Positions 35,402 to 44,920 are shown, numbered from the stretch's first letter. The stretch is 64,000 bases of DNA from a bacterium SCSIO 12844 (GCA_024397935.1 CP073743.1:1674001-1738000), one strand, 5' to 3'. Made by a program: numbers and translations. The notes: generated by a model not told the origin, from the letters alone.

Positions 35402-36382
35402 ATGAAGCATCTTTCTAAAGTATTCTTTATATTATCTTTATTTGCATACAACTATAGTTTTGCTAATACAGATAGTGATACAACAAATTGGATGAACCAA
35501 CTATCTGATAGTACTAAAATTAGTCAATTGGTAATACCTGGTAGTCATGATGCTGGGATGTATTTAACGAAACACTGCACGTTTTTTGTCGCACCTCAAT
35601 GGACACAAGCTCAAGGTGCTAATATCTATGATCAATTATCTTATGGTTCACGATATTTTGATATCCGTGTTAGTGATGACTTTGATGATCACAGATTGAC
35701 AACATACCATCGAACTGACGGCATTGGTTGTGATGGTGATTTTTTAGATAATATACTTGATCAAACCACAGAGTACTTACGTCAGCATCCAAGTGAATTT
35801 GTCATTTTAAAATTTTCACATACGCGCAGCGATGGAGATTATGATCCTAAAAAAGAAACCCAAGAAGTGATTAATTTATTAAAAGAGAAATACAAACAAT
35901 ATTTATATGTTACAGTTAATAAAGATGTAAATTTATCAAACTTACAACTTGGACAAGTCAGAGGAAAAATTATTGCAGTTTTTGATTCAGAATATAATCA
36001 TGATAATTTAATTAATCCTAATGAAGGAACGTTTAGCTATAGCGATTATCATCCTGAAACTAAAACAATCAATTCTAATATTTCTGTATATGATGAGTAT
36101 TCAGATAAATCAGATTATGATCAAATGAAAACAGATCAAACTAGTAAGTTAAAACAATATGGTGGGCTAAACCAAAACTATCTATTTTTACTATCATGGA
36201 CTCTGACTGGTTCAATCACTCAATTAGATATTAAAAAATTAGCAGATACTGCAAATGGTCATCTAAAAACAGAATTAAATAATTTAATTATTGATCAACA
36301 TTACCCAAAACCTAATATTGTTTATATTGATTTTATCAATCAAGATTTAGGTAAAACTATAATTCAATATAATGATATCTAA
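35402..36382 (+). CDS. Secreted phosphatidylinositol-specific phospholipase C-type protein (PLC X domain)
   Basis: A 326-residue protein with a signal peptide (about 1-21, ending YSFA). The X-domain motifs are present: LVIPGSHDAGMY with the first catalytic histidine, GSRYFDIRVSDDF, and TTYHRTDG with the second histidine. QHPSEFVILKFSH is also family-typical. Bacterial PI-PLCs cleave phosphatidylinositol or GPI anchors, lipids of eukaryotic membranes, so an extracellular target in a host is likely. The segment between the histidines is somewhat longer than in Bacillus PI-PLC. Followed on the same strand by another secreted enzyme, the carboxypeptidase, after 113 bases. Confidence 0.88.
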   Translation: MKHLSKVFFILSLFAYNYSFANTDSDTTNWMNQLSDSTKISQLVIPGSHDAGMYLTKHCTFFVAPQWTQAQGANIYDQLSYGSRYFDIRVSDDFDDHRLTTYHRTDGIGCDGDFLDNILDQTTEYLRQHPSEFVILKFSHTRSDGDYDPKKETQEVINLLKEKYKQYLYVTVNKDVNLSNLQLGQVRGKIIAVFDSEYNHDNLINPNEGTFSYSDYHPETKTINSNISVYDEYSDKSDYDQMKTDQTSKLKQYGGLNQNYLFLLSWTLTGSITQLDIKKLADTANGHLKTELNNLIIDQHYPKPNIVYIDFINQDLGKTIIQYNDI

Positions 36383-36495
36383 CGTTATCCTATATCAAAC
36401 TTTGTATTATATAAATCAACCATTGATTGATCATAAAAATTTGATTACTTTAGTTATCAACGTAAAAAAATTTAATAAAATATACTGGATGATTT

Positions 36496-37749
36496 ATGCT
36501 TAAACGATGCAATTACTTTTTACTACTTCTTCTATTCGTTTTACCTTCATTTTTACTAGCTCAAAAATCTGATCAGATTAAAACATTACCCGGTATTGGT
36601 AAGCTTAATCAAATTCAATATGCTGGTTATGCTAAAAATATCTATTACTGGTATATTCAATCGAAAGAAAATAATGATAATACTCCCATTATTATTTGGA
36701 CTTCTGGCGGACCAGGTACCAGCAGTTTATATGGATTATTTAAAGAAAATGGCCCATATAGCTGTCATTTAAATAAACAAAACCAACCTATTTTCCAAAC
36801 AGCGACTGATCATGCTGACTGGTCAAAATTTTCTAACTATTTAGTTTTTGATCAACCACTTGGCATTGGCTTGTCATTTACAACAAAGAAAAATTTACCT
36901 ACCTCACCTAAGTCTGGCAATTTACAATACTATAGTGCAGTTAAAGCTTTTTTTAATAAGCATCCTAATTTGAAAAGTCACGATATCTATCTTGCTGGCG
37001 AATCTTATGCTGGAACTTATATGGCTTTATTAGCTAATAGTATTTTAAATGACCCAGCCAATCAATTAAAACTCAAAGGCATTATTATTATCAGTGGTTG
37101 GGTTGCCCCTAAAACACAATATAAAAGTATGCCAATGTTTGCGTACAGCCATGGATTAATAGACTTTAAACAACTAAAGCAATCACAAGCTTTATACCAA
37201 CAATGTGCCGTATGTAACAATCAATCAACTGATTGCAATCAAACTTGCTTAAAGCTTGATGATTATATTACTCAATCAAGTGGTTTAAATTCACATAATA
37301 TAGCTGATACCAACCAAGACTCTAACTGGCAAAAAGGTGGTTGGGTTAATTGTTTAAACTCTCCAATAACCCGCCAAGCAATTCATGCAAAGCTAAAGCA
37401 AACCTATCAACCAATGACTAATATCTGGGATTTATATGGTAGATTACAACTTGACTCAGTCTTACCTATTTATCAAAAACTATTAAAAAATAAGATTAAA
37501 TTACTTGTTATTTCAGGTTTGAATGATGGTTCTCCTAGTGGATATTGGGGAACCAGACTTTGGCTAACAAACTTAGGTTTGAATGATAAGCAGCTTAATC
37601 AAACTAAATGGTATCATAAGAATAAATTATTAGGTTATAAAGTACAATTATCACCAAAGCTATTATGGGTTAAAGTCTTAAATGCAGGACATACTGTGCC
37701 AACACAACAACCTTTAATTTCTGAGTTTGTTAGAGATTTTATCATTTAA
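36496..37749 (+). CDS. Secreted serine carboxypeptidase, peptidase family S10
   Basis: A 417-residue protein with a signal peptide (about 1-22). Family S10 motifs in order: WTSGGPGTSS (oxyanion region), GESYAGTY with Ser170, ISGLNDGSPS with Asp344 and LNAGHTVPTQQP with His399, so the triad is complete. Cysteines at CAVCNNQSTDCNQTC suggest disulfides. S10 enzymes are mainly eukaryotic (lysosomal or vacuolar, acid-active); in bacteria they occur in Legionella and some others, which suggests ancient transfer. A 3' piece of a related gene remains as a relic at 41148-41348. Same strand as the PI-PLC gene upstream, converging on the 990-residue repeat protein. Confidence 0.93.
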   Translation: MLKRCNYFLLLLLFVLPSFLLAQKSDQIKTLPGIGKLNQIQYAGYAKNIYYWYIQSKENNDNTPIIIWTSGGPGTSSLYGLFKENGPYSCHLNKQNQPIFQTATDHADWSKFSNYLVFDQPLGIGLSFTTKKNLPTSPKSGNLQYYSAVKAFFNKHPNLKSHDIYLAGESYAGTYMALLANSILNDPANQLKLKGIIIISGWVAPKTQYKSMPMFAYSHGLIDFKQLKQSQALYQQCAVCNNQSTDCNQTCLKLDDYITQSSGLNSHNIADTNQDSNWQKGGWVNCLNSPITRQAIHAKLKQTYQPMTNIWDLYGRLQLDSVLPIYQKLLKNKIKLLVISGLNDGSPSGYWGTRLWLTNLGLNDKQLNQTKWYHKNKLLGYKVQLSPKLLWVKVLNAGHTVPTQQPLISEFVRDFII

Positions 37750-37797
37750 ATACTTAGGTTTTTTATACAACTCTGTATTTTTATCTTTAAAAAAAAG

Positions 37798-40770
37798 CTA
37801 TACAGTAGCAGTAAGCTCACTTAGTGAAGTATTTTGCAACTCTTTTTTTAGAAATTTATAAGTGTCATACTTATGTGTATCTGTTACTGTTTTATCAAAA
37901 ACAGTTTTCCATTGAACATCAGATATACCTAATAAACTTTTAGCACATTTAAAGTAGTCTTCAGCTGCTAGATAAGCATCAGGCATCTTATCAGTTTTTC
38001 TAGATCTATACCAACTAGCATGGTGAGACATGGCACGAGCGGCACTACAAAGTACTTTTGGAACATCACTACCATTACTTAATCGTTGCTTGAAATACTC
38101 TACCATCTTTAGCTTATGCTCATCTCCAGTTACCTCTTTTGCCTTTTCAAGACCTTTTAAGATAATATCTTTAGAAAGGTTCTGCCAATCTTCTTCTAAA
38201 ACTCCTCCTCGCTTATCTAAATACTCGACCAGTAAATCTTGTAAAACCTCATGCTCTCTTATTAATCTCCAATCATTTCTAGTAAAATCACCTTTAAATG
38301 AAGTAGCAATAATTGCTTTTTGAAGTTTTGAATTATTTTTGATTTTATCCCAATCAGCTTCTGTTACACCACCCGTTTTTTGAACTTGAGATAAAGCTAA
38401 TTGAAGATCAGCGTTACTACATATATCAGCTATGTTTTGACGAGATAAAGATCTTAAGTTAAACACACTTGACAGCGCAACTTGTAAAACCTTATTTTGA
38501 AGAAGCTGATTCCAACTATCGCTATCACAAACTCTAGCTTTAATTAATAATATAATCGCTTTTTGCAAAGTATCATTATTCTTTAATTGTTGCCAATCAT
38601 CATAAGTTATGTAATTCAGATTAATAACTATATCTTGTAATATTTGATTATCTTTGATCGCTAGCCAATCATTTCTAGTAAAATTATCTTTTTTTGCAAG
38701 TAAATATATTGATTGTTGAAGTTCTCTATCATCTCTAATTTTTCTATATTTACTTCTATCAAAATCTCCTTCTAAAGCACACCCAATAATTGTTGCACAC
38801 AAAGCTGGATTACCTATTACCCTATAACAGTCTTCTATGTTTAAATCTGCATAATTAGATAATATTGATAATGATAACTGTAGTGACTTATTACGATCAG
38901 ACATTTTCTCACTAACATCATCTAGTGAAATACTTTTATCACTTAAAATAATATCTAAAATATTATTTATTGCATGTGGATTCTTCTTCATCAGCAAACT
39001 AAATCCAGTATGTCCACTTGACTCTTTAGTCTGCAATACTTTAAGTAACATCTCAGGTGCTTTTGGATGATCTTTAATTACATCAAGTACAGCTAGTAAC
39101 ATTTTTGGCTTTTTAAATACCAACCATGAAAAACCTGTTTCACTTTTATCATTTGATTTACCTAATGCTGAAATTAAAGCATCTGGTAATTTAGGATCTT
39201 TTTCAATCAGATTCCATATTCTTTGAAACTGTTTTGAGTTTTTTTCCAATAATAATGATAATCCTGTATCACCTTTTTTATTACTTGTTACAAGTGATGT
39301 AACAAGTGCACTTGATGCTTGAGGGTGTTTTTGAATAATATCTAAAATTCTACTTACCTGATTAGGGTTATATTTCAATAACTGTGAAAATCCTGTATTA
39401 CCTAACTTAGTTTTTGCTGGCAGTGCAGCGACTAAAGCATCTGAAATTTTTGGATTACTCTCTGTCATATCAAGAATATAATTTAATGCTTTTGGATACT
39501 TATCAAGTAACCAATATAACCCAGTTGTTCCTGTTACATGCTTTGCTTGTAATGCAGATATCAATGCATCTGATGCGCCATGGTTATGTTGAATCAATTT
39601 TAGGACCGTTCCTAGTAACCTTGGTTTTTTATAAACTAACCAAGAAAACCCTGTATCTCCTTTATTATCTTCTTCTTTTAATATAGCAATTAGCGCATCT
39701 GAGCAGCCCTTATGATGTTGTAGTTTGTCAAGTGCATACTCCAACACATTAGAGTTATCTCTTGTTAATTGAGAAAACACCGTTTCGCCATTAGTATTCT
39801 TAGTTTTTAAAATTGAAATTAATGCATCAGGCAAATTCTCATTTTTATCTACTATATTTATAGCTTTTATAAATAAACTTGGATAATGATGTAATAGATA
39901 TGTAAAACCAGTAACTCCTTTTGCATCTGGCATAGTTAATGCCTTAACTAAAGCATCAACCCCTGAGCGTGATCTAGATAATAAATTTAAAAGATCATCA
40001 ATCTTCTCTGGTGAATATCTACATAAACATAAAAACTGTGTCGTATTTTTTCCTATACCATATATTGGATTACAATCAATTTCTTTATCTAATAAATCGA
40101 TACATTTTTTTTCGTTTCTCGTACTTATCAATTCAGATAAATAAGATGAGTGTTGATACATCGATTGTAAATAAAAGTGCGTTCTGATTTCTCGAGTAAT
40201 CACTTGAGAAATATCATCAGATTGGAACCCTATTTGAGACTTCAATGCGCCCATAATTGGACCTAATACATCTGTTGGTATTTCTCTTTTTTGCCCTATT
40301 GCATGTCCTAACTTATGACCTCGATTTATGTTCCTTTTAAACATCTCCATGTACTCTTTAGTATACTTTACTGAAAACATATTTTGAGAAGATGACCTAT
40401 TACGTATTTCTCTAATTTTTCCATCAGATCCTTTCCAAAGCCCTCCCCCTAAAATAAGCCCATTAACACCCCCTTTATCACCTAGGCCTAGCTTATTTAA
40501 AGCCTGCATATGGGCATCACCTGTGTTTGCTCCTAGAGGCTGAATTGAATCAATATGCATGTCAAATTTCATACCATGCTTATCTAATCTTACTTTCCCA
40601 TCATCTCTATTAAATGCTGGAAGCATATGGATGTTACCATTTGTCATATCAACTAAAAATATATAGCCTTGATCGTCAGCACCTCGTTCATATGCATCCA
40701 ATGAAGCAGCTGTTAGCTGAAATTTAACAGGTATAGATTTAATATGAGGCAAAGTATACGCTTTTGGCAT
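37798..40770 (-). CDS. Large repeat protein (990 residues) with two kinds of tandem repeat, candidate effector
   Basis: No signal peptide or membrane helix; family not recognised. Residues 1-280 form a non-repeat N-terminal region containing a Gly-rich turn (GLILGGGLWKGSDGKI). From about residue 286 there are eight tandem units of 43 residues, each starting like (D)TGFSWLLxKxP, with a core DALIxxL near position 30. From about 650 to 930 there is a second array of shorter units built on DWxxIKxNxxLQxAI. Both look like stacked helices, as in ankyrin- or HEAT-like proteins, suited to protein binding. GGGAGTTGC lies four bases before the ATG. A host-directed role is inference. Confidence 0.8.
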   Translation of the reverse strand: MPKAYTLPHIKSIPVKFQLTAASLDAYERGADDQGYIFLVDMTNGNIHMLPAFNRDDGKVRLDKHGMKFDMHIDSIQPLGANTGDAHMQALNKLGLGDKGGVNGLILGGGLWKGSDGKIREIRNRSSSQNMFSVKYTKEYMEMFKRNINRGHKLGHAIGQKREIPTDVLGPIMGALKSQIGFQSDDISQVITREIRTHFYLQSMYQHSSYLSELISTRNEKKCIDLLDKEIDCNPIYGIGKNTTQFLCLCRYSPEKIDDLLNLLSRSRSGVDALVKALTMPDAKGVTGFTYLLHHYPSLFIKAINIVDKNENLPDALISILKTKNTNGETVFSQLTRDNSNVLEYALDKLQHHKGCSDALIAILKEEDNKGDTGFSWLVYKKPRLLGTVLKLIQHNHGASDALISALQAKHVTGTTGLYWLLDKYPKALNYILDMTESNPKISDALVAALPAKTKLGNTGFSQLLKYNPNQVSRILDIIQKHPQASSALVTSLVTSNKKGDTGLSLLLEKNSKQFQRIWNLIEKDPKLPDALISALGKSNDKSETGFSWLVFKKPKMLLAVLDVIKDHPKAPEMLLKVLQTKESSGHTGFSLLMKKNPHAINNILDIILSDKSISLDDVSEKMSDRNKSLQLSLSILSNYADLNIEDCYRVIGNPALCATIIGCALEGDFDRSKYRKIRDDRELQQSIYLLAKKDNFTRNDWLAIKDNQILQDIVINLNYITYDDWQQLKNNDTLQKAIILLIKARVCDSDSWNQLLQNKVLQVALSSVFNLRSLSRQNIADICSNADLQLALSQVQKTGGVTEADWDKIKNNSKLQKAIIATSFKGDFTRNDWRLIREHEVLQDLLVEYLDKRGGVLEEDWQNLSKDIILKGLEKAKEVTGDEHKLKMVEYFKQRLSNGSDVPKVLCSAARAMSHHASWYRSRKTDKMPDAYLAAEDYFKCAKSLLGISDVQWKTVFDKTVTDTHKYDTYKFLKKELQNTSLSELTATV

Positions 40771-40774
40771 AATA

Positions 40775-40783
40775 GCAACTCCC
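40775..40783 (-). promoter_or_regulatory. TTG-type leader motif before the 990-residue repeat protein
   Basis: The minus strand reads GGGAGTTGC, TATT, ATG, again with four bases between TTGC and the start codon. Confidence 0.45.
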
Positions 40784-40982
40784 TATCTTATTTACTTCTT
40801 AAAACAAACTTTGACATATACTTAGAAGAGGTAAATTCTTAGATAACAGATGCAACCCACCTTTCAATTTAAAGCATATAATCTATTTATTAATTCTAAA
40901 TTATTATTCTTATAATCAAACATTGAATAAAGATAAAAAAATAACAATTATTTCAGTAGTAAATTAAATATAAAATAGTTAT

Positions 40983-41140
40983 ATGACTTACGCATTGATG
41001 ATGGTGAAATTTTGGTAGTAGCGACTCCATTGATGGTGCAAATTCTTTCACAAACTTAGCTATCGCACTTTTAAACACCTCTCTTGATAATTGAGCAATT
41101 TCTTACTAAATCAGTAACTTTCATCCTTTGCAAAGCGACA
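40983..41140 (-). pseudogene. Possible transposase C-terminal relic
   Basis: Within the largest gene-free gap of the window (40771-41344). Read on the minus strand, the stretch from about 41103 to 40985 stays open and encodes AQLSREVFKSAIAKFVKEFA followed by a short His-rich end, while upstream (to about 41140) a different frame is open, suggesting a frameshift. The plus-strand edge GACTTACGCATTGATGATGG resembles an IS terminus. No full element is left. The family is not identified and the call is tentative. The rest of the gap, 40784-40982, shows only AT-rich sequence. Confidence 0.3.
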
Positions 41141-41147
41141 TAAGCAC

Positions 41148-41348
41148 AATAAGATTAAATTACTTGTTATTTCAGGTTTGAATGATAAACAGATTAATCA
41201 AACTAAATGGTATCATAAGAATAAATTATTAGGTTATAAAGTACAATTATCACCAAAGCTATTATGGGTTAAAGTCTTAAATGCAGGACATACTATGCCA
41301 ACACAACAACCTTTAATTTCAGAAATTATTAAAAGCTTTATAGCTTAA
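41148..41348 (+). pseudogene. 3' remnant of a second S10 carboxypeptidase gene
   Basis: Nearly identical to 37493-37749, the 3' end of the carboxypeptidase gene, from AATAAGATTAAATTACTTG on. A 60-bp in-frame stretch is missing exactly between two copies of GGTTTGAATGAT that lie 60 bases apart in the intact gene, removing residues about 345-364 next to the catalytic Asp. The last 25 bases before the stop differ from the intact gene (product end EIIKSFIA instead of EFVRDFII), so this was a paralogue, not a simple copy. No start or upstream part exists. Its stop overlaps the end of the convergent small gene at 41345. Confidence 0.85.
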
Positions 41349-41647
41349 TGTACCGTCGCATTAAAGATATCATGATTATCGTTAATAGATAATATTTCAA
41401 AGGGTTTAATTAATTGATTAAATAAGTAGCCATCAATTTCATCTGCATCAACATAGTATTTATTTAACCAAATACCTTTACTAGAAATATCTTTTTCATA
41501 AGAAATACCATAATTCATTTCAGCAATACATCTAGCTTCCATTTCATCATCTGCTTGTACAATTGCAGATTCAAAATGTACACTATTAGCATTCCAAAAA
41601 GCAGTTTCTAATATCTCTTCTTTAGGTGTTAATTTGTAATATTTCAT
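41345..41647 (-). CDS. Hypothetical protein, 100 residues
   Basis: Not recognised. Acidic (many Asp and Glu), no signal peptide or membrane helix: MKYYKLTPKEEILETAFWNA, then a middle part with AIVQADDEMEARCIAEMNYG resembling a small alpha/beta domain. GGGGTTGC sits one base before the ATG, linking it with the effector-like set. Its last codons overlap the end of the carboxypeptidase relic on the other strand, so the present stop may have been acquired with that rearrangement. Confidence 0.62.
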   Translation of the reverse strand: MKYYKLTPKEEILETAFWNANSVHFESAIVQADDEMEARCIAEMNYGISYEKDISSKGIWLNKYYVDADEIDGYLFNQLIKPFEILSINDNHDIFNATVH

Positions 41648-41648
41648 G

Positions 41649-41656
41649 GCAACCCC
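41649..41656 (-). promoter_or_regulatory. TTG-type leader motif before the 100-residue unknown gene
   Basis: The minus strand reads AAAGGGGTTGC, C, ATG. The block is nearer the start codon here than in the other genes. Confidence 0.4.
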
Positions 41657-41806
41657 TTTGTCATTTAAGTAACTTTAAAATATAATTGTGATCAGAAAAA
41701 ATAGTTCAATTTTTCGTATTAAGTATGATAACTGATAATATTGCTATAATACTAATTTTAATCTGATTTTTATGCAAATAAAATAAAAATACTTTATTTT
41801 AGATTA

Positions 41807-42703
41807 TTATTTCTTAATTAAATCATACAACGCTGCTTCAATAATTGGATAATCAAATTTAAATCCACTATTAAGCAATTTTTCAGGTTTAATATTTTGT
41901 GAACTGAGTAATAACTCTTCTCCCATTTGTCCAAAGAGTTTTTTTACTAAAAATTTTGGCATTGAAAAAATTTGCGGTCGGTATAATAAATTACATAGTA
42001 CCTGAATCAGCTGTTTTTGTGTACATGCTTTAGGTGCTGTAAGATTAAAAGCACTATTGATCATTTCATGATTAATTATATGTACAATAGCACGGCATAA
42101 ATCATCAATATGAATCCAAGATATTAGTTGCTTACCATCACCAATTTTCATACCTAATCCAAATTTAGCAGGTGTAGTTAATTTAAAAATCATGCCGCCG
42201 TTTTTTCCCAATACAACACCAAAACGTAGAATACTATATTGTTTTAAATTTGACTCTGTTAGCATACTTTCCCATTTATGTGTCACTATCTGACTAAATG
42301 AATAACTTTCTTCATCTATTTGAATATGGTCATCTTCAGATTGTGTTTCATCTGAAAAGGCATAATAACCAATTGCACTGGCATTAATTAACCATATTGC
42401 TTTATTACCAATTAATTCAACTAACTTTTTAGTCGGTTTAATACGGCTATCAATAATTTTAAACTTTGTTTTAGGAGACCATTTTTTTTCAGCAATACCA
42501 TAACCACATAAATTAATAACAAGATCAAACTGTGAAATATTTGATTCGTTTAATTCATCCCAAATTAATACAGCTGTATAACCTTCAAGATCTTTTTGTT
42601 TCTTTCTTGATAACAAAGTTAATTCATGCCATTGAGATAAAAATTTAGCTAAAGTACAACCAACAAACCCTGAGCCACCAGCAATTAAAATTTTCATAAG
42701 CAA
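41807..42703 (-). CDS. yfcH: TIGR01777-type NAD-dependent epimerase family protein (YfcH-like)
   Basis: A 298-residue extended SDR. MKILIAGGSGFVGCTLAKFL is the nucleotide-binding start, LVINLCGYGIAEKKWSPKTK and INASAIGYYAF are the family-specific strings, and the DUF1731 C-terminal end (FKFDYPIIEAALYDL) is present. Relatives are E. coli YfcH and plant SulA homologues; the substrate is unknown. The true start may be the second Met (MKIL). It is six bases downstream of the ZIP gene on the same strand, so probably co-transcribed. Confidence 0.9.
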   Translation of the reverse strand: MLMKILIAGGSGFVGCTLAKFLSQWHELTLLSRKKQKDLEGYTAVLIWDELNESNISQFDLVINLCGYGIAEKKWSPKTKFKIIDSRIKPTKKLVELIGNKAIWLINASAIGYYAFSDETQSEDDHIQIDEESYSFSQIVTHKWESMLTESNLKQYSILRFGVVLGKNGGMIFKLTTPAKFGLGMKIGDGKQLISWIHIDDLCRAIVHIINHEMINSAFNLTAPKACTQKQLIQVLCNLLYRPQIFSMPKFLVKKLFGQMGEELLLSSQNIKPEKLLNSGFKFDYPIIEAALYDLIKK

Positions 42704-42709
42704 ACCTTT

Positions 42710-43423
42710 TTATGAGATTAAAAGTACGATTAAAAAACCAATAAAAAACATTGAAGTTGTAAACTTTGTATCGTGTAATTTATGTGCTTTAACTAATAAT
42801 TCTTCAACAACCAAATATAATAATGCCGTTACACCAAAAGCAATAATACCAATTTGCCAGTGGCTGGATAAATGAGATACAACACCATAACCTATCACTG
42901 CACCAATAATAATTAATAATGCCATAATTAAAATAATACTCATGCTTTTTGTTTTAGAAATCGATTGTTTTTGCATGTCAATAATAACAGATACGCCTAA
43001 AAATAATGTTTCTAAGGCTAAAGCTAAAGCGATTATAATCCCACTTCGTTCATTTGCTAAATAACTCACCCCCACCAATAAACCATCAATAAATAGATCA
43101 ATTGCTACAGCTAAAATTAACCCTAATGGTAATTGCTTTTCTTGTTTATCTGCTTTTTCAAATTTATGATTAAAGTGATCAATAATTAGCATAACAATAA
43201 TACCTAATATAAAGCCTATTGCTATATCAAGTTTCATCATATGTGATAATAAAATTGGCACTAATTCAACTGCAACTGCTGCAATAACGATACCTGCAGC
43301 AAAATGTTGAATTGCGCTTGTTAGTGTTTGACTTGGTGTTTTATAAATCGCAATTAAACTACCTAATAACATTAATACTGCTGGAATTGCTGTTATTGAA
43401 ATAATCACTGCATATGCCATCAT
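42710..43423 (-). CDS. ZIP-family metal transporter-like membrane protein
   Basis: A 237-residue protein with about eight membrane helices. AIQHFAAGIVIAAVAVELVPIL corresponds to the ZIP helix with HxxxE-type residues, and AVAIDLFIDGLLVGVSYL to the metal-binding helix 4, where His-Asn of classical ZIPs is replaced by Asp residues; a His-containing loop (DHFNHKFEK) lies between. The replaced ligands leave metal specificity open. It starts with tandem ATGs, and the yfcH-like gene follows six bases downstream. Divergent from the NCS2 permease gene, with 175 bases between. Confidence 0.78.
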   Translation of the reverse strand: MMAYAVIISITAIPAVLMLLGSLIAIYKTPSQTLTSAIQHFAAGIVIAAVAVELVPILLSHMMKLDIAIGFILGIIVMLIIDHFNHKFEKADKQEKQLPLGLILAVAIDLFIDGLLVGVSYLANERSGIIIALALALETLFLGVSVIIDMQKQSISKTKSMSIILIMALLIIIGAVIGYGVVSHLSSHWQIGIIAFGVTALLYLVVEELLVKAHKLHDTKFTTSMFFIGFLIVLLIS

Positions 43424-43598
43424 ATCAACCTTTGAATAATCCTTATAGAAATTTCACCTATTACTTTAAATTAGATAATAAAAAGAATCCAGCTATGTTA
43501 TTTTAATCAATAATCATAAAATATTTCTCTACTTTTTGAATCAATTGGTTATAATACAGCCTTTCACAATGAAAAATAACTACATATGAGATAACTCA

Positions 43599-44915
43599 AT
43601 GCAAATGATCGCTCGATATTTTAATTTTAATCGTGAACAAACTAATTTTAAAACTGAAATTGTTGCCGGCTTAACCTCTTTTCTTGCTGTAATGTATATT
43701 ATTATCGTTAATTCAAAAATTCTATCACTTGCTGGAATGCCATTTAATGCACTAGTTACTTCAACCGTTATTATTAGTGCATTTGCAACGATTGCCATGG
43801 GATTATATGCAAAAAATCCTTACGTTTTAGCTCCAGGCATGGGTATGAATGCTTTTTTCACATTTACCATTGTTAAACTATGGGATATTGACTGGCATGT
43901 TGCACTTGGTGCTGTACTATGGTCAGGTATTATTTTTTTACTTCTTGCAATTTTTAATATTAGAACGAAAATCATTCAAGCAGTTCCAAAATCCATACAA
44001 AATAGCTTAGGAGCAGGCATTGGTTTATTTATCACATTAATTGGTCTTAAAAATGCACATATTATTGTTCCTTCTGAAGCAACTTTAATTAAATTTGGTC
44101 ACTTAAGCCCTGCATTTTTCGTTTTTTTAGTATCCTTTCTACTGCTTATCATTTTAACGGTAAAAAATATTAAAGGCGCAATGATTATTAGTATTATTTT
44201 TGCAACGATTATCTCATTACCATTTGGTCGAATTGTTGATTCAACACCCCTATTGGTTTCATTACCAGATCATATATTTTCAAGCCCTGATTTTTCATTA
44301 TTTTTTCAGTTGGATTTATGGGGTGCATTAAAGCTATCGATTGTACCTGTAATTTTAACTTTTTTATTTATTAATATTTTTGATTCAAGTGGTACTTTAA
44401 TTGGCTTAGCCCACTCTACCAACTGGATTGATAAAAAAGGTGAACCCTTAAGAATGCGCCAATCTCTTTTGGTTGATTCAGCTGCTTCTTCTGTCTCTGG
44501 TATTATTGGAGTCAGTCCTGCTACTGTATTTGTTGAATCTGCTAGTGGTATTGCTGCAGGTGGTAGAAGTGGCTTAACAGCTGTAATAGCGGGGCTTTTA
44601 TTTTTACCTTTTATGTTTTTAGCACCTCTAATTGATATGGTTCCATTATCTGCTGTAGCACCTATATTAGTGTTAGTCGGCTGTTATATGATGCGCAGTA
44701 TTGTCAATGTAAACTGGGATAATATTGAAGATGCTATTCCTGCGTTTTTAACTGCAACTTTAATTCCTTTCGGTTTTTCAATTTCTGAAGGTGTTGCTTG
44801 GGGTATGATTGCTTGGTTCGCTATTACACTTGTGCAAAATAAAAAACACATTTCATTAATGAGCCTTTTTATTACCATTTGCTGCGCATTAATTATTATT
44901 AATAATATGGCTTAA
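43599..44915 (+). CDS. NCS2-family purine permease (AzgA-type)
   Basis: A 438-residue polytopic transporter. FKTEIVAGLTSFLAVMYIIIVN and YVLAPGMGMNAFFTFTIV are hallmarks of the AzgA-like branch that takes up adenine, guanine and hypoxanthine with protons; SLGAGIGLFITLIGL, FDSSGTLIGLA and SASGIAAGGRSGLTAV are also typical. Helix count by eye is 12 or more. Which purine is carried cannot be told. Single gene, convergent with the 479-residue unknown, five bases between stops. Confidence 0.93.
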   Translation: MQMIARYFNFNREQTNFKTEIVAGLTSFLAVMYIIIVNSKILSLAGMPFNALVTSTVIISAFATIAMGLYAKNPYVLAPGMGMNAFFTFTIVKLWDIDWHVALGAVLWSGIIFLLLAIFNIRTKIIQAVPKSIQNSLGAGIGLFITLIGLKNAHIIVPSEATLIKFGHLSPAFFVFLVSFLLLIILTVKNIKGAMIISIIFATIISLPFGRIVDSTPLLVSLPDHIFSSPDFSLFFQLDLWGALKLSIVPVILTFLFINIFDSSGTLIGLAHSTNWIDKKGEPLRMRQSLLVDSAASSVSGIIGVSPATVFVESASGIAAGGRSGLTAVIAGLLFLPFMFLAPLIDMVPLSAVAPILVLVGCYMMRSIVNVNWDNIEDAIPAFLTATLIPFGFSISEGVAWGMIAWFAITLVQNKKHISLMSLFITICCALIIINNMA

Positions 44916-44920
44916 TTTAA

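Noticed and set aside
37750-37797. Possible terminator between the carboxypeptidase and the 990-residue gene
   Set aside because: Only AAATAC/GTATTT can pair, with a long loop, although T-runs are present.
41148-41348. Reading the carboxypeptidase relic as a functional small gene
   Set aside because: No start codon or ribosome site, signal peptide missing, and the catalytic Ser region absent.
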